DNA of 64,000 bases from Pseudorhodobacter antarcticus (GTDB lineage: Bacteria > Pseudomonadota > Alphaproteobacteria > Rhodobacterales > Rhodobacteraceae): contig NZ_FOCO01000008.1 of assembly GCF_900110135.1 (NCBI RefSeq), positions 80,538-144,537 of the forward strand. Direction: 5' to 3'. The notes below the pieces were generated by a model. The model saw only the letters and a list, made by a program, of their open reading frames with translations. It did no database searches and had not been told where the DNA came from. The position numbers and the translations under genes are program-made. Positions 9,501 to 17,809 of the stretch are shown here, one piece after another. Position 1 is the stretch's first letter. Each line of letters starts with the position of its first letter.

Positions 9501-10356
9501 GGTGCGCGAGGCCGAGTTTCGCGTGCCTACCAGCGGGTTTTCGGCCATCGGCTCCCTGCCGGGGCTGAAGCATAAAAATGAAACTGCCGCCACGCGCCAG
9601 ACCCGTTATAAAGCCGGATTGATCGACCTTGGCGCGGGCGGCGCCAGCCCCCAATCCCGGCCTTTTGGGCTGAACGTAACAATCGACGCCCCATCGCGCC
9701 TGTTCATTCGCGGGCGGGGCATTGATGCCGAAATGGGCGGGCGTGTCGCGCTGCGTGGCGATACCAATGCGGTTGTTCCCAGCGGCAGCTTCGATCTGAT
9801 CCGGGGGCGCTTGGACATTTTGGGCAAGCGGATGGTACTGGACCAAGGGCAATTGCTGCTGCAAGGCGATCTGATCCCCACCATCGACATCACCGCCAGC
9901 AATGATGCGGATGGCGTGACCACCCGCGTGATGATCAAAGGCCCGGCAGATGACCCCGAAATCACCTTCGGTTCCACCCCCGAATTGCCGCAAGAGGAGG
10001 TATTGGCCCGCCTGCTGTTTGGCAAAGGCATCCAGACCATTTCAGCCTTGCAAGCGGCGCAATTGGCAAACGCCGTGGCCACCCTTGCGGGTCGGGGCGG
10101 CGAAGGGATTGTGTCAAAGCTGCGCAAAAACTTTGGGTTGGATGATTTCGACGTGACCACCGATGCCGATGGGAATGTGTCGGTCAGGGCCGGGAAATAC
10201 ATTTCCAAACGGGTTTATACAGAGGTGGAGGTGGACCAAAAGGGCCGCAGCCAGATCAACCTGAACCTTGATCTGAAAAAGGATGTGACGGTGCGCGGGT
10301 CGGTGGGGGCTGATGGGCAAGCGGGCATCGGCGTGTTTATTGAAAAAGATTATTAA
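6508..10356 (+). CDS. tamB: TamB, translocation and assembly module inner-membrane subunit
   Basis: The protein is about 1282 residues if it starts at the ATG at 6508, whose A is the last base of the tamA stop. A single N-terminal hydrophobic segment (RAFWISLLCLLVLPFTVLA) anchors it in the inner membrane. The long middle is a repetitive beta-rich stretch typical of AsmA/TamB bridge proteins. The last 300 residues carry the conserved TamB domain (GSFDLIRGRLDILGKRM, then QEEVLARLLFGKGI and a beta-strand ending GVFIEKDY). It spans the periplasm and docks on TamA. Its stop overlaps the stop of the convergent BrkB-like gene. Confidence 0.9.
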   Translation: MRAFWISLLCLLVLPFTVLAQSDDRDVLTAFIEDNLSGAGRKVTVTGFSGAFSSRAEIETLTIADETGVWLTLNKVVLDWSRASLLVGVVDVTELVADEIIVARKPIAPANAVPTPEAQGFSLPELPVSISIKQLEAKRIVLGETVIGQPIQGSLTASANLNGGEGSVDLDILRDDAGPDGRVTLKATYANANRELTLDLSAAEGADGIAANLLDLPGRPSVDLTVAGSGPLDDFAATLDLRTDGADRLQGMLTLQGETDGAQRLSVDISGDVAPLFLPDYAAFFGPEIAVTAAALRQPSGQLDLTALSIQARALQLQGSAIIATDGLPQRLALTGTLGLPDGSPVLLPLGGDMETRVVGADISLGFDATTGDGWKTALSLRGLSRADVTLDRATLKGSGRINRRAGAGGTVVGGTLNFAATDVDLTDAALAQALGRDLTGRLVFDWQQGGLGLRIGRLELVEDGYTIAASARFDDFESRFRTRGSVDAQYRDLGRLTALAGRPLSGEAAFRLSGQVIPLGGQFDVTGSVAGTNITLDVAEVDNLLRGGSTISFAAARSKQGTFLRQLDVTAQALTASASGKLASDGSDITAKLRFDDLAVLGGPYRGALSADASFSGTPALGRLTLDGIGTNLKIGQAQADALTTGDSRLALVVGLRDGRLDLETATLSNPQISADAKGFYDAAGSDITAQISLPNLAPLGPGYRGGLKAVATAKGTLDAGRVDVTGTGSSLAIGNAQADSLLRGQTTLTAGATFQNRRIQIERATLSNLQLQASATGSVTDALREVKLEARLANLALLVPDFAGAVTVSGRASENGNGVTLDLQSTGPGGIDARVAGRLAPGFRNADLTITGSAQAALANAFLGARSVSGQTQFDLALNGPLALSSLSGTARLSGGRFSAPNLPFNLENLTATATLGGNAVQVNVAANPNMGGNLSVTGGVGLSAPNTANLQVALRDMILKDPDLYQIQLSGDLTVTGPLAGGRQTGGAMIGGQISVREAEFRVPTSGFSAIGSLPGLKHKNETAATRQTRYKAGLIDLGAGGASPQSRPFGLNVTIDAPSRLFIRGRGIDAEMGGRVALRGDTNAVVPSGSFDLIRGRLDILGKRMVLDQGQLLLQGDLIPTIDITASNDADGVTTRVMIKGPADDPEITFGSTPELPQEEVLARLLFGKGIQTISALQAAQLANAVATLAGRGGEGIVSKLRKNFGLDDFDVTTDADGNVSVRAGKYISKRVYTEVEVDQKGRSQINLNLDLKKDVTVRGSVGADGQAGIGVFIEKDY

Positions 10357-11195
10357 AGCGCGCGGTTAGGGGCGGCGCGCTGCGCCTCCAATTCTGCGTT
10401 CAACGCGGCCCCCAACAGCACCACAAACGCCGATAGGTAAAACCACATCAACAGCGCCACCACCGCCCCGATGGAGCCGTAAACCTGATTGTAATTGGCG
10501 AAATTCGACAGATAAAACACCAACCCCCGCGACACCGCGACCCATAAAACCACCGACAACAACAGACCCGGTATCACCTTGCGCTGGTCGTGATCTTGTT
10601 TCGTGCGGTTGGGCCCAAGGCGGTATGCCAGCGTAATACTGGCCATCACCAACATCATTCCCAGCAAAAAATTGGCTGCCCCCAAGGCGATCACAGCCGA
10701 CTTGCCCAAAGGCAAAAACCCCAGCACCAAGGGCACGATAACCGCCAACACCATCCCCGACAGCACCAAGCCAATCAAAACCAACGTCAGCACAAAGGCG
10801 CGCAGCACATGGCGCAACCCGCTGCGATGCGGCAACCCGTGGATTGCATTCAACCCTGAAATCAGCGCACTTACTCCCGCGCGCGCCGACCACAGCGCAA
10901 ACAGCGTGGACAGCAAGGTGGTTACCCCCAAGCTGCTGGTATTGGTCGCTAAAATGCGCTGCACTTGCCCGTTCAGCAAATCAAACGCATCCTTTGGCAA
11001 ATAGTTTTGCGCCAGTGCCAATTGGGTTTCCACCACTGCCGGATCTGCGGCAAACCCCCAAATCGTAATCACTGCCGCCAAGGCTGGGAAAATCGCCAGA
11101 AAGCCGAAAAAGCCAATGCCCGCCGCGATCAACCCAATTTCTGAATGTGTGACACGCTGCCAGACGCCGTGGATCGTCTTTAAGGTGAGGGTCAT
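10353..11195 (-). CDS. YihY/BrkB-family integral membrane protein
   Basis: This 280-residue polytopic membrane protein has about six hydrophobic segments. Its N-terminus (VTHSEIGLIAAGIGFFGFLAIFPALAAVI) and C-terminal MWFYLSAFVVLLGAALNAELE are hallmarks of the YihY/UPF0761 (formerly RNase BN/BrkB) family. The family has no agreed biochemical function; a transporter or envelope role is usually assumed. The gene is convergent with tamB and separated from the exopolysaccharide operon by the terminator at 11249-11275. It appears to be transcribed on its own from the AT-rich region just upstream of 11195. Confidence 0.85.
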   Translation of the reverse strand: MTLTLKTIHGVWQRVTHSEIGLIAAGIGFFGFLAIFPALAAVITIWGFAADPAVVETQLALAQNYLPKDAFDLLNGQVQRILATNTSSLGVTTLLSTLFALWSARAGVSALISGLNAIHGLPHRSGLRHVLRAFVLTLVLIGLVLSGMVLAVIVPLVLGFLPLGKSAVIALGAANFLLGMMLVMASITLAYRLGPNRTKQDHDQRKVIPGLLLSVVLWVAVSRGLVFYLSNFANYNQVYGSIGAVVALLMWFYLSAFVVLLGAALNAELEAQRAAPNRAL

Positions 11196-11248
11196 GCAAA
11201 GCCTAATGTTGTTAAAATATAATTTTAACAGCGCCTTGCCCGAAATGC

Positions 11249-11275
11249 AAAAAGCCCGTCAAAGACGGGCTTTTT
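11249..11275 (-). terminator. Intrinsic terminator after the exopolysaccharide operon
   Basis: A 12-bp perfect stem (AAAAAGCCCGTC against its complement) with a three-base AAA loop is bordered by A and T runs on both sides. It lies 23 bp past the stop of the small YjbE-like gene on the minus strand, so it ends that operon. The structure would work in either direction. Confidence 0.9.
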
Positions 11276-11297
11276 GACACTCTGACCAAGCTGCAGA

Positions 11298-11534
11298 TCA
11301 GTGGCTGCCGGAATCGGATTCCGCTGCGGCGACGCTTGCAACAGCAGCGACAACTGCAACTGCAACGGTGACGGCTGTCGTAACGCCGATACCTGCAATT
11401 GTGCCGGTTGCTGCTGTTGTTGTCACAGCGCTGCCTGCTGCTGCAGGTGCTGGTGCGGGCGCAACGGCCTGCGCCATAGCAAAGGAGGACGACGCAATAA
11501 CTGCGGAAACGGCAAGGGCGGCGACGGTTTTCAT
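11298..11534 (-). CDS. Small secreted Ala/Val/Thr-rich protein, YjbE/GfcA-like
   Basis: This 78-residue protein has a signal peptide (MKTVAALAVSAVIASSSFAMAQA). The low-complexity remainder is rich in Ala, Val, Thr and Pro, with a second hydrophobic stretch (GIGVTTAVTVAVAVVAAVASVA) and a polar tail. Size and composition resemble YjbE/GfcA, the small secreted protein of the E. coli yjbEFGH and gfc capsule loci, and the two genes upstream are YjbF- and YjbH-like. The match rests on composition and context, not on specific motifs. It is the last gene before the terminator at 11249-11275. A GGAG sequence lies about nine bases before the ATG. Confidence 0.6.
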   Translation of the reverse strand: MKTVAALAVSAVIASSSFAMAQAVAPAPAPAAAGSAVTTTAATGTIAGIGVTTAVTVAVAVVAAVASVAAAESDSGSH

Positions 11535-11555
11535 CTCAATAATCTCCAGATGGGG

Positions 11556-12284
11556 TCAATATAGTATTTCGGCTAACACAGCGGTTCTTGCCAAGAAAGT
11601 TTTTAATACATTTTTTCGTAGATGCTCAACTACAACAAATCCAATGCTTTCACCAATCCATTGGCGCGATCGGCGCAATTTTCCGCCGGTCTCTACCCAA
11701 AAGTCGTTTTTATGGGCACCCGTTGGGCCAACACAGGTTTCCGTGATGCGCTGCGTGGCAAAGCGCAAATCGACAATCGTGATGGTTTCGGCACCAACAC
11801 GGGCTGTCTGGCAGTCAAACTGCTGCATCATAATCTGGTCATCCCCGCTTAACACGCCGTAACGGCGGGTATAGGGCTGCCCCGGCTTCATAACTTGCGA
11901 CAGGCGTGGCACCTGCGCCGACATCAAATCCCCCGCAAAACCGCGTGTTGCCAAAATCATCCCATCGCGCATCGACAAGGTCAGGTTGTCGATTGATGCC
12001 CAGGTTTCCACGTCCCCACTGGTCCCCAGCTTTCCGATCACGCCTTGCACCCCCGCTTTTTCCACCAGCACCAGATCAACCGGGCTGGTGATGGTGTTCA
12101 GCACATCGCGTGTGACGCGCGCGGGGGGCGCAGGTGACGTGGGGGTTTTCAAACCACCCACAAGGGCGGAGGCCGAGGTTTGCATCGACCTTATCGTCGC
12201 GGTTGCATCGCGATCCGTCCCGCAGGCCGTGACCGCGAACAGGGCCATGACACCTGCCAAAAGCGGAAAGGGGTGGCGCATCAT
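11556..12284 (-). CDS. yjbF: YjbF/GfcB-family outer-membrane lipoprotein
   Basis: The 242-residue protein begins with a lipoprotein signal peptide whose lipobox AVTAC places the lipidated cysteine near residue 21. The body contains the family pattern DNLTLSMRDGMILATRGFAGDLMSA, seen in YjbF/GfcB proteins of exopolysaccharide and group 4 capsule loci. It probably sits on the inner face of the outer membrane and helps polysaccharide secretion with YjbH. Its start overlaps the yjbH stop by four bases (ATGA), so translation is coupled. A YjbG/GfcC gene, normally between F and H in E. coli, is absent here. Confidence 0.85.
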   Translation of the reverse strand: MMRHPFPLLAGVMALFAVTACGTDRDATATIRSMQTSASALVGGLKTPTSPAPPARVTRDVLNTITSPVDLVLVEKAGVQGVIGKLGTSGDVETWASIDNLTLSMRDGMILATRGFAGDLMSAQVPRLSQVMKPGQPYTRRYGVLSGDDQIMMQQFDCQTARVGAETITIVDLRFATQRITETCVGPTGAHKNDFWVETGGKLRRSRQWIGESIGFVVVEHLRKNVLKTFLARTAVLAEILY

Positions 12285-14500
12285 TTCCAGAACCTTCCAA
12301 ATTGATTGTCCAGCTCGCGGGCATGATAGCCGCGCACAGTTTCATACAACCGATTGTCGATTTCCAGCTTTGCCCCGCCATCGCGGCGGAACGGGCGCAG
12401 AACGAACGGCGTTGTGCTGCGCGTCGGCGTCCCCAAACCCCAGTTCAGCGGAATTACAACCCGGATGCCCTTGTCAAACGACCCGCTGCCAAAATCTGCC
12501 GCCGATACATTGGTTTTGGTCGCAAAGGCCCCAACACGCCACCCATTGGCAAATTCGCGGTCTAATGAAAATGTCGCGCCAATATCCCCCGCCAGATATT
12601 TCCCCACATCAAGCTGCGCGTGGAACCCCTGCCCAATTTCGTAATAGGCCGACACATGCCCGCCCAGCGTGGTGTAGCTGGCAGGGCCAGCCTTTGGCCC
12701 GCTGTCGGTCGCATAAATCTCGGCGGGCAGCGCAAACCCAAATTTTTGGTCTGGCGCGCGCTGTTTTACATAATTCAGTTCCGCCCCCAGCGCCCAACGG
12801 CTGCCGGCTGGTTTCCACAACACTTCGGTGGAAATGCCGCCAAACATCCGCTCCAAATACCCGGCAGACGCGCGCGCATACACGTCTTGCGCCAGCTTTA
12901 CGTTCCAATCCAACGCCAGCTTTTCAATCGCGGTGCCACCATCGCGGTCATAGAAATAAACGGCGGATCGCACGGCCTGCAATTTGCCCCGATCCGGCAA
13001 AGGCGGGCGATCGGACAAGTTTCCGGCAAGGCGTTGCGTCACCTCGCTCGCGATCACCAAACCGGGGCGCAGTTCAAACCGCCCGGTCGCGCGCACGCCC
13101 ACATCGCCTTTGAAGGGGGCTGTTTGGTCAAAAAACCGCAAGCGCGTGGTGGGGGCCAGCGACCAAGTGAATCTGGGGTATAAATCAGGGTCTTGGTTGA
13201 ATCCCTGCGCAGATCCGGTATCGCCGCTAACCGTGATGCGCTGCGCCATTTTTGTGCTGGCATCGGCGTCAAATTCCAAATTCTCCAGATCCGCGCGGCG
13301 CAGGGTGATTTTGGACGCCGCAATGCCATTGGCCATTGGCACAATTTCAAACTGTTCGACGGATGCTGGCATCACATGGCTTAACGCGCGGGCGGTGCGG
13401 CCAATCGCTTGGGCATTGTTCAAATAGCGGGTGTTGCGGATGCGCACCTGCACGCTGTCGCCGGTGGTGTAGCCGATGGAGTCCACCACAATCCCGTCGG
13501 GTTGCAACCGTAACGCCAAATTGTTGCGCAAAATGGGCGCTGCATCGGTCTGCGCCACCCAAACGGGCGAATAAGCCGTCTCATTCCCGGCCCGATTGGG
13601 GCGGATATTGACCAAGGCAGGCGCGCTGTCGGTCACCCCGCCCATCGGCCGCTTTTTGGGGTTGATGAACAGGTGCCCGCCAATCCCCACCGTATTGCCG
13701 TACATATAATAGGCACCCAGCCGGAAATAATCATTCGGCTGGTATTCAACCCCAAGGTTCACCGGGCCTTTCTGCGCAAAGGTGCCGCGGGTGCCCGCCT
13801 CTTCAACATATTTGTCGGATGAATATTCTGCCTTTACCGTCCATTGATCGTTGATTTGCCATTCCACGCCGCCAAACGGGGCCGCCGGGCCGCGAAACCA
13901 CTGCTTTGCATTGAAATTGCCACCAAACCCCACAACGATCGGCGGCCGTATCCCCAGGGGGGAGCCGATGTTGCCTTCGCTGCCCAAACGCCCCCAGCCC
14001 AGACCCGCCGTGACCTTCAGGTTGGGGGTCAGCGTTTTGGTCGCCGCCACATATTCGCCCGACAAAACACCCGTTCCCGCAAAATCTTGCAGGCCAATTG
14101 TTACGCTGGGCAAAAAGCGTGTTTCGTCCAATGCCTTGAATCGCAAGTCAAAACTGCGGTCATAATAAGTGTCAAACTGCTCCACCCCGGTCAGGGGGCG
14201 GCCTTTTGCCCGCGCCACTTGGTTCCAGTCGCGGATGCCCAAAAAGCGAAAGCTGGCAGACAGGCGTGGCGTGATCTGAAACGACAGGGTGTTGCGACGG
14301 ATTGGCCCGAATTGGCTGGCGCTGATCGACAGTTGCCCATCCGGCTGCGCCTCACCCGAGGGCATGTCGATCAACCCGGTCGCCCCATACATGTTCAACG
14401 ATGGCCGCATTTCGGCATGGGCAAAGGGCGCAAAGCCAAGGGTGCTGGTCAAAAGGACCATCACCGTCAAACGGGGGGATTTGCGCAAACTAACCTGCAT
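12281..14500 (-). CDS. yjbH: YjbH/GfcD-family outer-membrane exopolysaccharide protein
   Basis: I start the gene at the ATG at 14500, which has GAGG five bases upstream, giving 739 residues with a signal peptide ending in APFAHAE. The region after cleavage (RPSLNMYGATGLIDMPSGEAQPDGQLSISASQFG) is the signature of YjbH-domain outer-membrane proteins, which are predicted to form beta-barrels for polysaccharide export. Length is in the family range. It is the second gene of the minus-strand operon, 88 bp after the FlaA1-like epimerase and overlapping yjbF. In E. coli these operons respond to envelope stress; nothing in the sequence here shows how this one is controlled. Confidence 0.88.
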   Translation of the reverse strand: MQVSLRKSPRLTVMVLLTSTLGFAPFAHAEMRPSLNMYGATGLIDMPSGEAQPDGQLSISASQFGPIRRNTLSFQITPRLSASFRFLGIRDWNQVARAKGRPLTGVEQFDTYYDRSFDLRFKALDETRFLPSVTIGLQDFAGTGVLSGEYVAATKTLTPNLKVTAGLGWGRLGSEGNIGSPLGIRPPIVVGFGGNFNAKQWFRGPAAPFGGVEWQINDQWTVKAEYSSDKYVEEAGTRGTFAQKGPVNLGVEYQPNDYFRLGAYYMYGNTVGIGGHLFINPKKRPMGGVTDSAPALVNIRPNRAGNETAYSPVWVAQTDAAPILRNNLALRLQPDGIVVDSIGYTTGDSVQVRIRNTRYLNNAQAIGRTARALSHVMPASVEQFEIVPMANGIAASKITLRRADLENLEFDADASTKMAQRITVSGDTGSAQGFNQDPDLYPRFTWSLAPTTRLRFFDQTAPFKGDVGVRATGRFELRPGLVIASEVTQRLAGNLSDRPPLPDRGKLQAVRSAVYFYDRDGGTAIEKLALDWNVKLAQDVYARASAGYLERMFGGISTEVLWKPAGSRWALGAELNYVKQRAPDQKFGFALPAEIYATDSGPKAGPASYTTLGGHVSAYYEIGQGFHAQLDVGKYLAGDIGATFSLDREFANGWRVGAFATKTNVSAADFGSGSFDKGIRVVIPLNWGLGTPTRSTTPFVLRPFRRDGGAKLEIDNRLYETVRGYHARELDNQFGRFWK

Positions 14501-14588
14501 CACTGCCTCATTCTTGTTTGGGGGAACCATAATCGGTTTGGCGCAACACAACACCGATACAAGGCAAATGGACTTATTTTCTGCGCAT

Positions 14589-16547
14589 CTATTGCGCCAT
14601 TGCCACCGCGATGGGCGCATCCAAGGCATCAAATCGGTGAACGATCTGTGGATCTGGGGGTTGGTAACCCTCCACATAGGTCAAAACGACACCGCGCGCC
14701 TCATCTGCGGCCCCGGTCGCCACAGCGGCCCGCAGGGCGCGCAAGGCGGTGGCCATTTGCAATTCCGTCAGGCTTTGCTCTTGGGCACGCAGAATTTTAG
14801 GGTGCGGCGTGGTTAACAAACCCTCGCCAATCAACAACTCCTCATGAACTTTTTCGCCGGGGCGCAGCCCGGTCACCACAATTTCGATATCCCCGTCCGG
14901 CGCACGCGCATCGCGCACGGTTAGGCCCGCCGCCTCTATCATTTGCTGTGCCAGGTCACGGATTTTCACCGGGTCGCCCATGTCCAGCACGAACACATCA
15001 CCGCCGCCATGCCCCACGGTGGTCGCGTCGGAATAGGATCCGGCCAGCAAAACCAACCGCGCCGCCTCGGCGAGTGTCATGAAATACCGCGTCACATCTT
15101 CATGCGTCAGCGTCACAGGGCCGCCCTGCGCGATCTGTTCCTTGAACAACGGAATGACCGAACCCGATGACCCCAATACATTGCCAAAGCGCACCATCGA
15201 AAACACGGTGCCTTGCGATCGTTTGGCAAGGTCTTGCACCACCAATTCCGCCAACCGCTTTGACCCGCCCATGATGTTGGTGGGGCGCACGGCCTTGTCG
15301 GTCGAAATCAGCACAAACTTTTTCACCCCCGCCTCATTCGCGGCATCGGCCAGCGTGCGGGTGCCCAAAACGTTGTTGGCCAGCCCCGCAATCGGGTTCG
15401 CCTCCACCAAGGGCACATGTTTATAGGCCGCCGTGTGAAACACGATGTCGACCTTGTGTTCGGCCATCACCATGCGGGCCATCCGGCTGTCTGTCACGGA
15501 TCCCAGCACCGCCACGATCTGCGTCTGCCCATCTGTAACCAGCGCGGACAAATTCCGGTCAATGGTATAAAGCGCGATCTCGCTCACCTCAAACAACACG
15601 ATGCAGGCGGGTTTGCTTTTCAACAATTGGCGACACAGCGCCGACCCAACCGACCCCCCCGCACCCGACACCAAAACCACGCGGCCGTGATACGGGTCCG
15701 CCCCTTGCGGCATGGTTTTTTCAACGGGATCGCGGCCCAGAAACATGTTCGGCTCCACCGGGGTCAGCGTGTCCACTAAACTTTCAATGCCCACCAATTG
15801 CGCAAAGGATGGCACGGTCATTACCGTCAGCCCCAGCATTTGCAACCGCCGCGCAATCTGTGCCAGCTTTGGGCCGGGCACCGATGGCATCGCCAACAAC
15901 ACCCGGTTCACGTTGCGCTGTGCGGCCAGATCGGCGATCTTGTCAGACCCGAAAATCCGCAACCCGCCCGCGGACATCGAGTGAAGCGCTGGGTTATCAT
16001 CGACATAGGCCACAGGCAAAATCCGGTCATGCGCGCGCAGCGCTGCCAACAGCTGCATCCCCGTGGTCCCCGCGCCATAAATCAGCACGCGCTGCCGGGT
16101 TTGCCCCGCCCGCAGCACCCATAGCAACACATGCAGCATCGCAAATCGCGTGCCAACCGCCAGCAGGAAAAACAGCAGCCCAAACAGGATAACCGCCATG
16201 CGCGAAGGGGCCAGGCTGGACCAATGCGCCACCACCGACAGCGCCGCCGTTACCAAAGCGGCCATCAATCCCGTACGTAAAATTTCACGTGATTCGTAGG
16301 CGTTCAATTTGATGTTCGGCATCTTCAGCGCGATGGACGCAACCCCCGCCAGCGCTGCCAACGTAACCAACACGCCCAGATTGTGGGTGATGAATGGGCC
16401 GGTCGGAAGCCGTTCATACAGCACAACCAAGGATAGAATGAAGGCGAGTGGGGCCAAAACAACGTCGATTGACGCCAAAACCACTTTTTTTTGCCAGCGA
16501 GACAATTTATCAACAAATTTAAAAAGTGGGAGCTGGATAAGCTGCAT
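14589..16547 (-). CDS. FlaA1/CapD/WbpM-type nucleotide-sugar 4,6-dehydratase/epimerase
   Basis: This 652-residue membrane-bound enzyme has an N-terminal region of about four transmembrane helices (residues 20-155), a first Rossmann-like CoA-binding-type segment (VLIYGAGTTGMQLL) and then the SDR catalytic domain. The NAD site reads SGAGGSVGSALCRQ, followed by the family block AAYKHVPLVEANP. The active-site region LISTDKAVRPTNIMGGSKR shows Met replacing the usual SDR tyrosine, as is normal for large WbpM-type proteins. It makes modified UDP-sugars for surface polysaccharide. As first gene of the operon with yjbH and yjbF, it links that locus to exopolysaccharide or capsule synthesis. Confidence 0.9.
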   Translation of the reverse strand: MQLIQLPLFKFVDKLSRWQKKVVLASIDVVLAPLAFILSLVVLYERLPTGPFITHNLGVLVTLAALAGVASIALKMPNIKLNAYESREILRTGLMAALVTAALSVVAHWSSLAPSRMAVILFGLLFFLLAVGTRFAMLHVLLWVLRAGQTRQRVLIYGAGTTGMQLLAALRAHDRILPVAYVDDNPALHSMSAGGLRIFGSDKIADLAAQRNVNRVLLAMPSVPGPKLAQIARRLQMLGLTVMTVPSFAQLVGIESLVDTLTPVEPNMFLGRDPVEKTMPQGADPYHGRVVLVSGAGGSVGSALCRQLLKSKPACIVLFEVSEIALYTIDRNLSALVTDGQTQIVAVLGSVTDSRMARMVMAEHKVDIVFHTAAYKHVPLVEANPIAGLANNVLGTRTLADAANEAGVKKFVLISTDKAVRPTNIMGGSKRLAELVVQDLAKRSQGTVFSMVRFGNVLGSSGSVIPLFKEQIAQGGPVTLTHEDVTRYFMTLAEAARLVLLAGSYSDATTVGHGGGDVFVLDMGDPVKIRDLAQQMIEAAGLTVRDARAPDGDIEIVVTGLRPGEKVHEELLIGEGLLTTPHPKILRAQEQSLTELQMATALRALRAAVATGAADEARGVVLTYVEGYQPPDPQIVHRFDALDAPIAVAMAQ

Positions 16548-16861
16548 TGTTTTCCCCGTTCTGGTGAGGAGAACAACTATTCAAAAACAGTTAATGAAAG
16601 ATTAATAAACCTAAGGTTGTTATGCAATCATATGAGGTTGTGTTTACTAGCATTTATTGCACGGCCAAGATGTGCTGGCTCCCGGCTCTGAGTTTCTACG
16701 CTTTAGTTGTCTTTTTTGGGGGGAGCGAAAGAATGTGAGCGGTAACACAAACGGTGCTGGCGGGGGCAGGCGGAATTGGTTACGCATTTGATGTACTGGA
16801 GTTTCGCACCCCGCCACAACCTGTGGCGGAGCCCCATCATTTCTGCCGAAAGGACGCTGCA
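16548..16861. promoter_or_regulatory. Divergent intergenic region between exopolysaccharide operon and 2-hydroxyacid dehydrogenase
   Basis: These 314 bases carry no convincing gene. The left half (about 16560-16660) is AT-rich, which fits the promoter of the minus-strand polysaccharide operon. The right half holds a small perfect hairpin at 16811-16829 (CCGCCACA, loop ACC, TGTGGCGG) in the leader of the dehydrogenase gene. No T run follows it, so it is not a classic terminator. Confidence 0.5.
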
Positions 16862-17809
16862 ATGACCCTTCCCACCCTGCTTGCCGTCGGAACGTTCAAC
16901 GACTGGGATGTGCCAGATATGCGCAACGGGTTCGATTTGGTCACAATTGCGTCCATCACCGATCTGGCGGGGTTGGATGCGGGTTTGCGCGGGCAAGTGC
17001 GAGCCGTGGCCTACAAAGGTCATAAACCCTTTGACGGTGCGCAGATGGACCTGCTGCCAGCGCTGGAAATCATTGCCAATTACGGTGTCGGCTATGACGC
17101 GATTGATGTGGTGGCGGCAACCGCCCGCAAGGTGCGCGTCACCAATACGCCGGATGTTTTGAATGATGATGTGGCGGATTTGGCGGTCGGGATGCTGTTG
17201 TCCTTTACCCGCAACATGGCGGCCAATTCGGCATGGCTGGCGCGCGGCGATTGGGCGGAAAAGGGCGATCCACCGCTGGCGCGTAAACTTAGCGGCACGC
17301 GCGTGGGCATCATGGGGCTGGGCCGCATTGGCCGCGAAATTGCCGACCGTCTGGCCGCGTTCAAGATGGAAATCCACTATCACAGTCGCACGGCCAAGGA
17401 TACGCCCGCAGGCTGGGTCTGGCACGCCACGCCGGAATCACTGGCGGCCAGTTGCGATTATATGGTCGTGGCGCTGGTTGGCGGCAAAGCGACCGAAGGG
17501 TATGTTTCCGCCTCGGTCATCGCGGCAATGGGCGCGGATGCCGTGATCGCCAACATCTCTCGCGGCTCCACGATTGATGAAACCGCTTTGCTGGACGCGC
17601 TGGAAAATCGCCGCATCCGGGGGGCCGCATTGGATGTGTTCCGCGTAGAACCTGCGCTGGATCCGCGCTTTTTGGCGCTGTCCAACGTGTATTTGCAACC
17701 GCACCAAGGGTCCGCGACGATTGAGACGCGCAAGGGCATGGGCGCATTGCAACGCGCAAACATCCGCGCGCATTTGTCGGGTCAGCCGTTGCTAACACCT
17801 GTCAACTGA
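16862..17809 (+). CDS. D-2-hydroxyacid dehydrogenase (glyoxylate/hydroxypyruvate reductase type)
   Basis: The chosen ATG at 16862 has AAGGA upstream and gives 315 residues; an in-frame ATG at 16754 would add an unsupported leader. The NAD(P)-binding motif is GLGRIG within GTRVGIMGLGRIGREIADRL. The catalytic triad of the family is visible: Arg in NISRGSTIDE, Glu in DVFRVEP and His in LQPHQGSAT. Relatives reduce glyoxylate, hydroxypyruvate or 2-ketogluconate. Its 3' end overlaps the convergent GntR gene by eight bases. Next to a sugar-acid regulon it could recycle a 2-keto acid intermediate, but the substrate is not determined. Confidence 0.88.
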   Translation: MTLPTLLAVGTFNDWDVPDMRNGFDLVTIASITDLAGLDAGLRGQVRAVAYKGHKPFDGAQMDLLPALEIIANYGVGYDAIDVVAATARKVRVTNTPDVLNDDVADLAVGMLLSFTRNMAANSAWLARGDWAEKGDPPLARKLSGTRVGIMGLGRIGREIADRLAAFKMEIHYHSRTAKDTPAGWVWHATPESLAASCDYMVVALVGGKATEGYVSASVIAAMGADAVIANISRGSTIDETALLDALENRRIRGAALDVFRVEPALDPRFLALSNVYLQPHQGSATIETRKGMGALQRANIRAHLSGQPLLTPVN

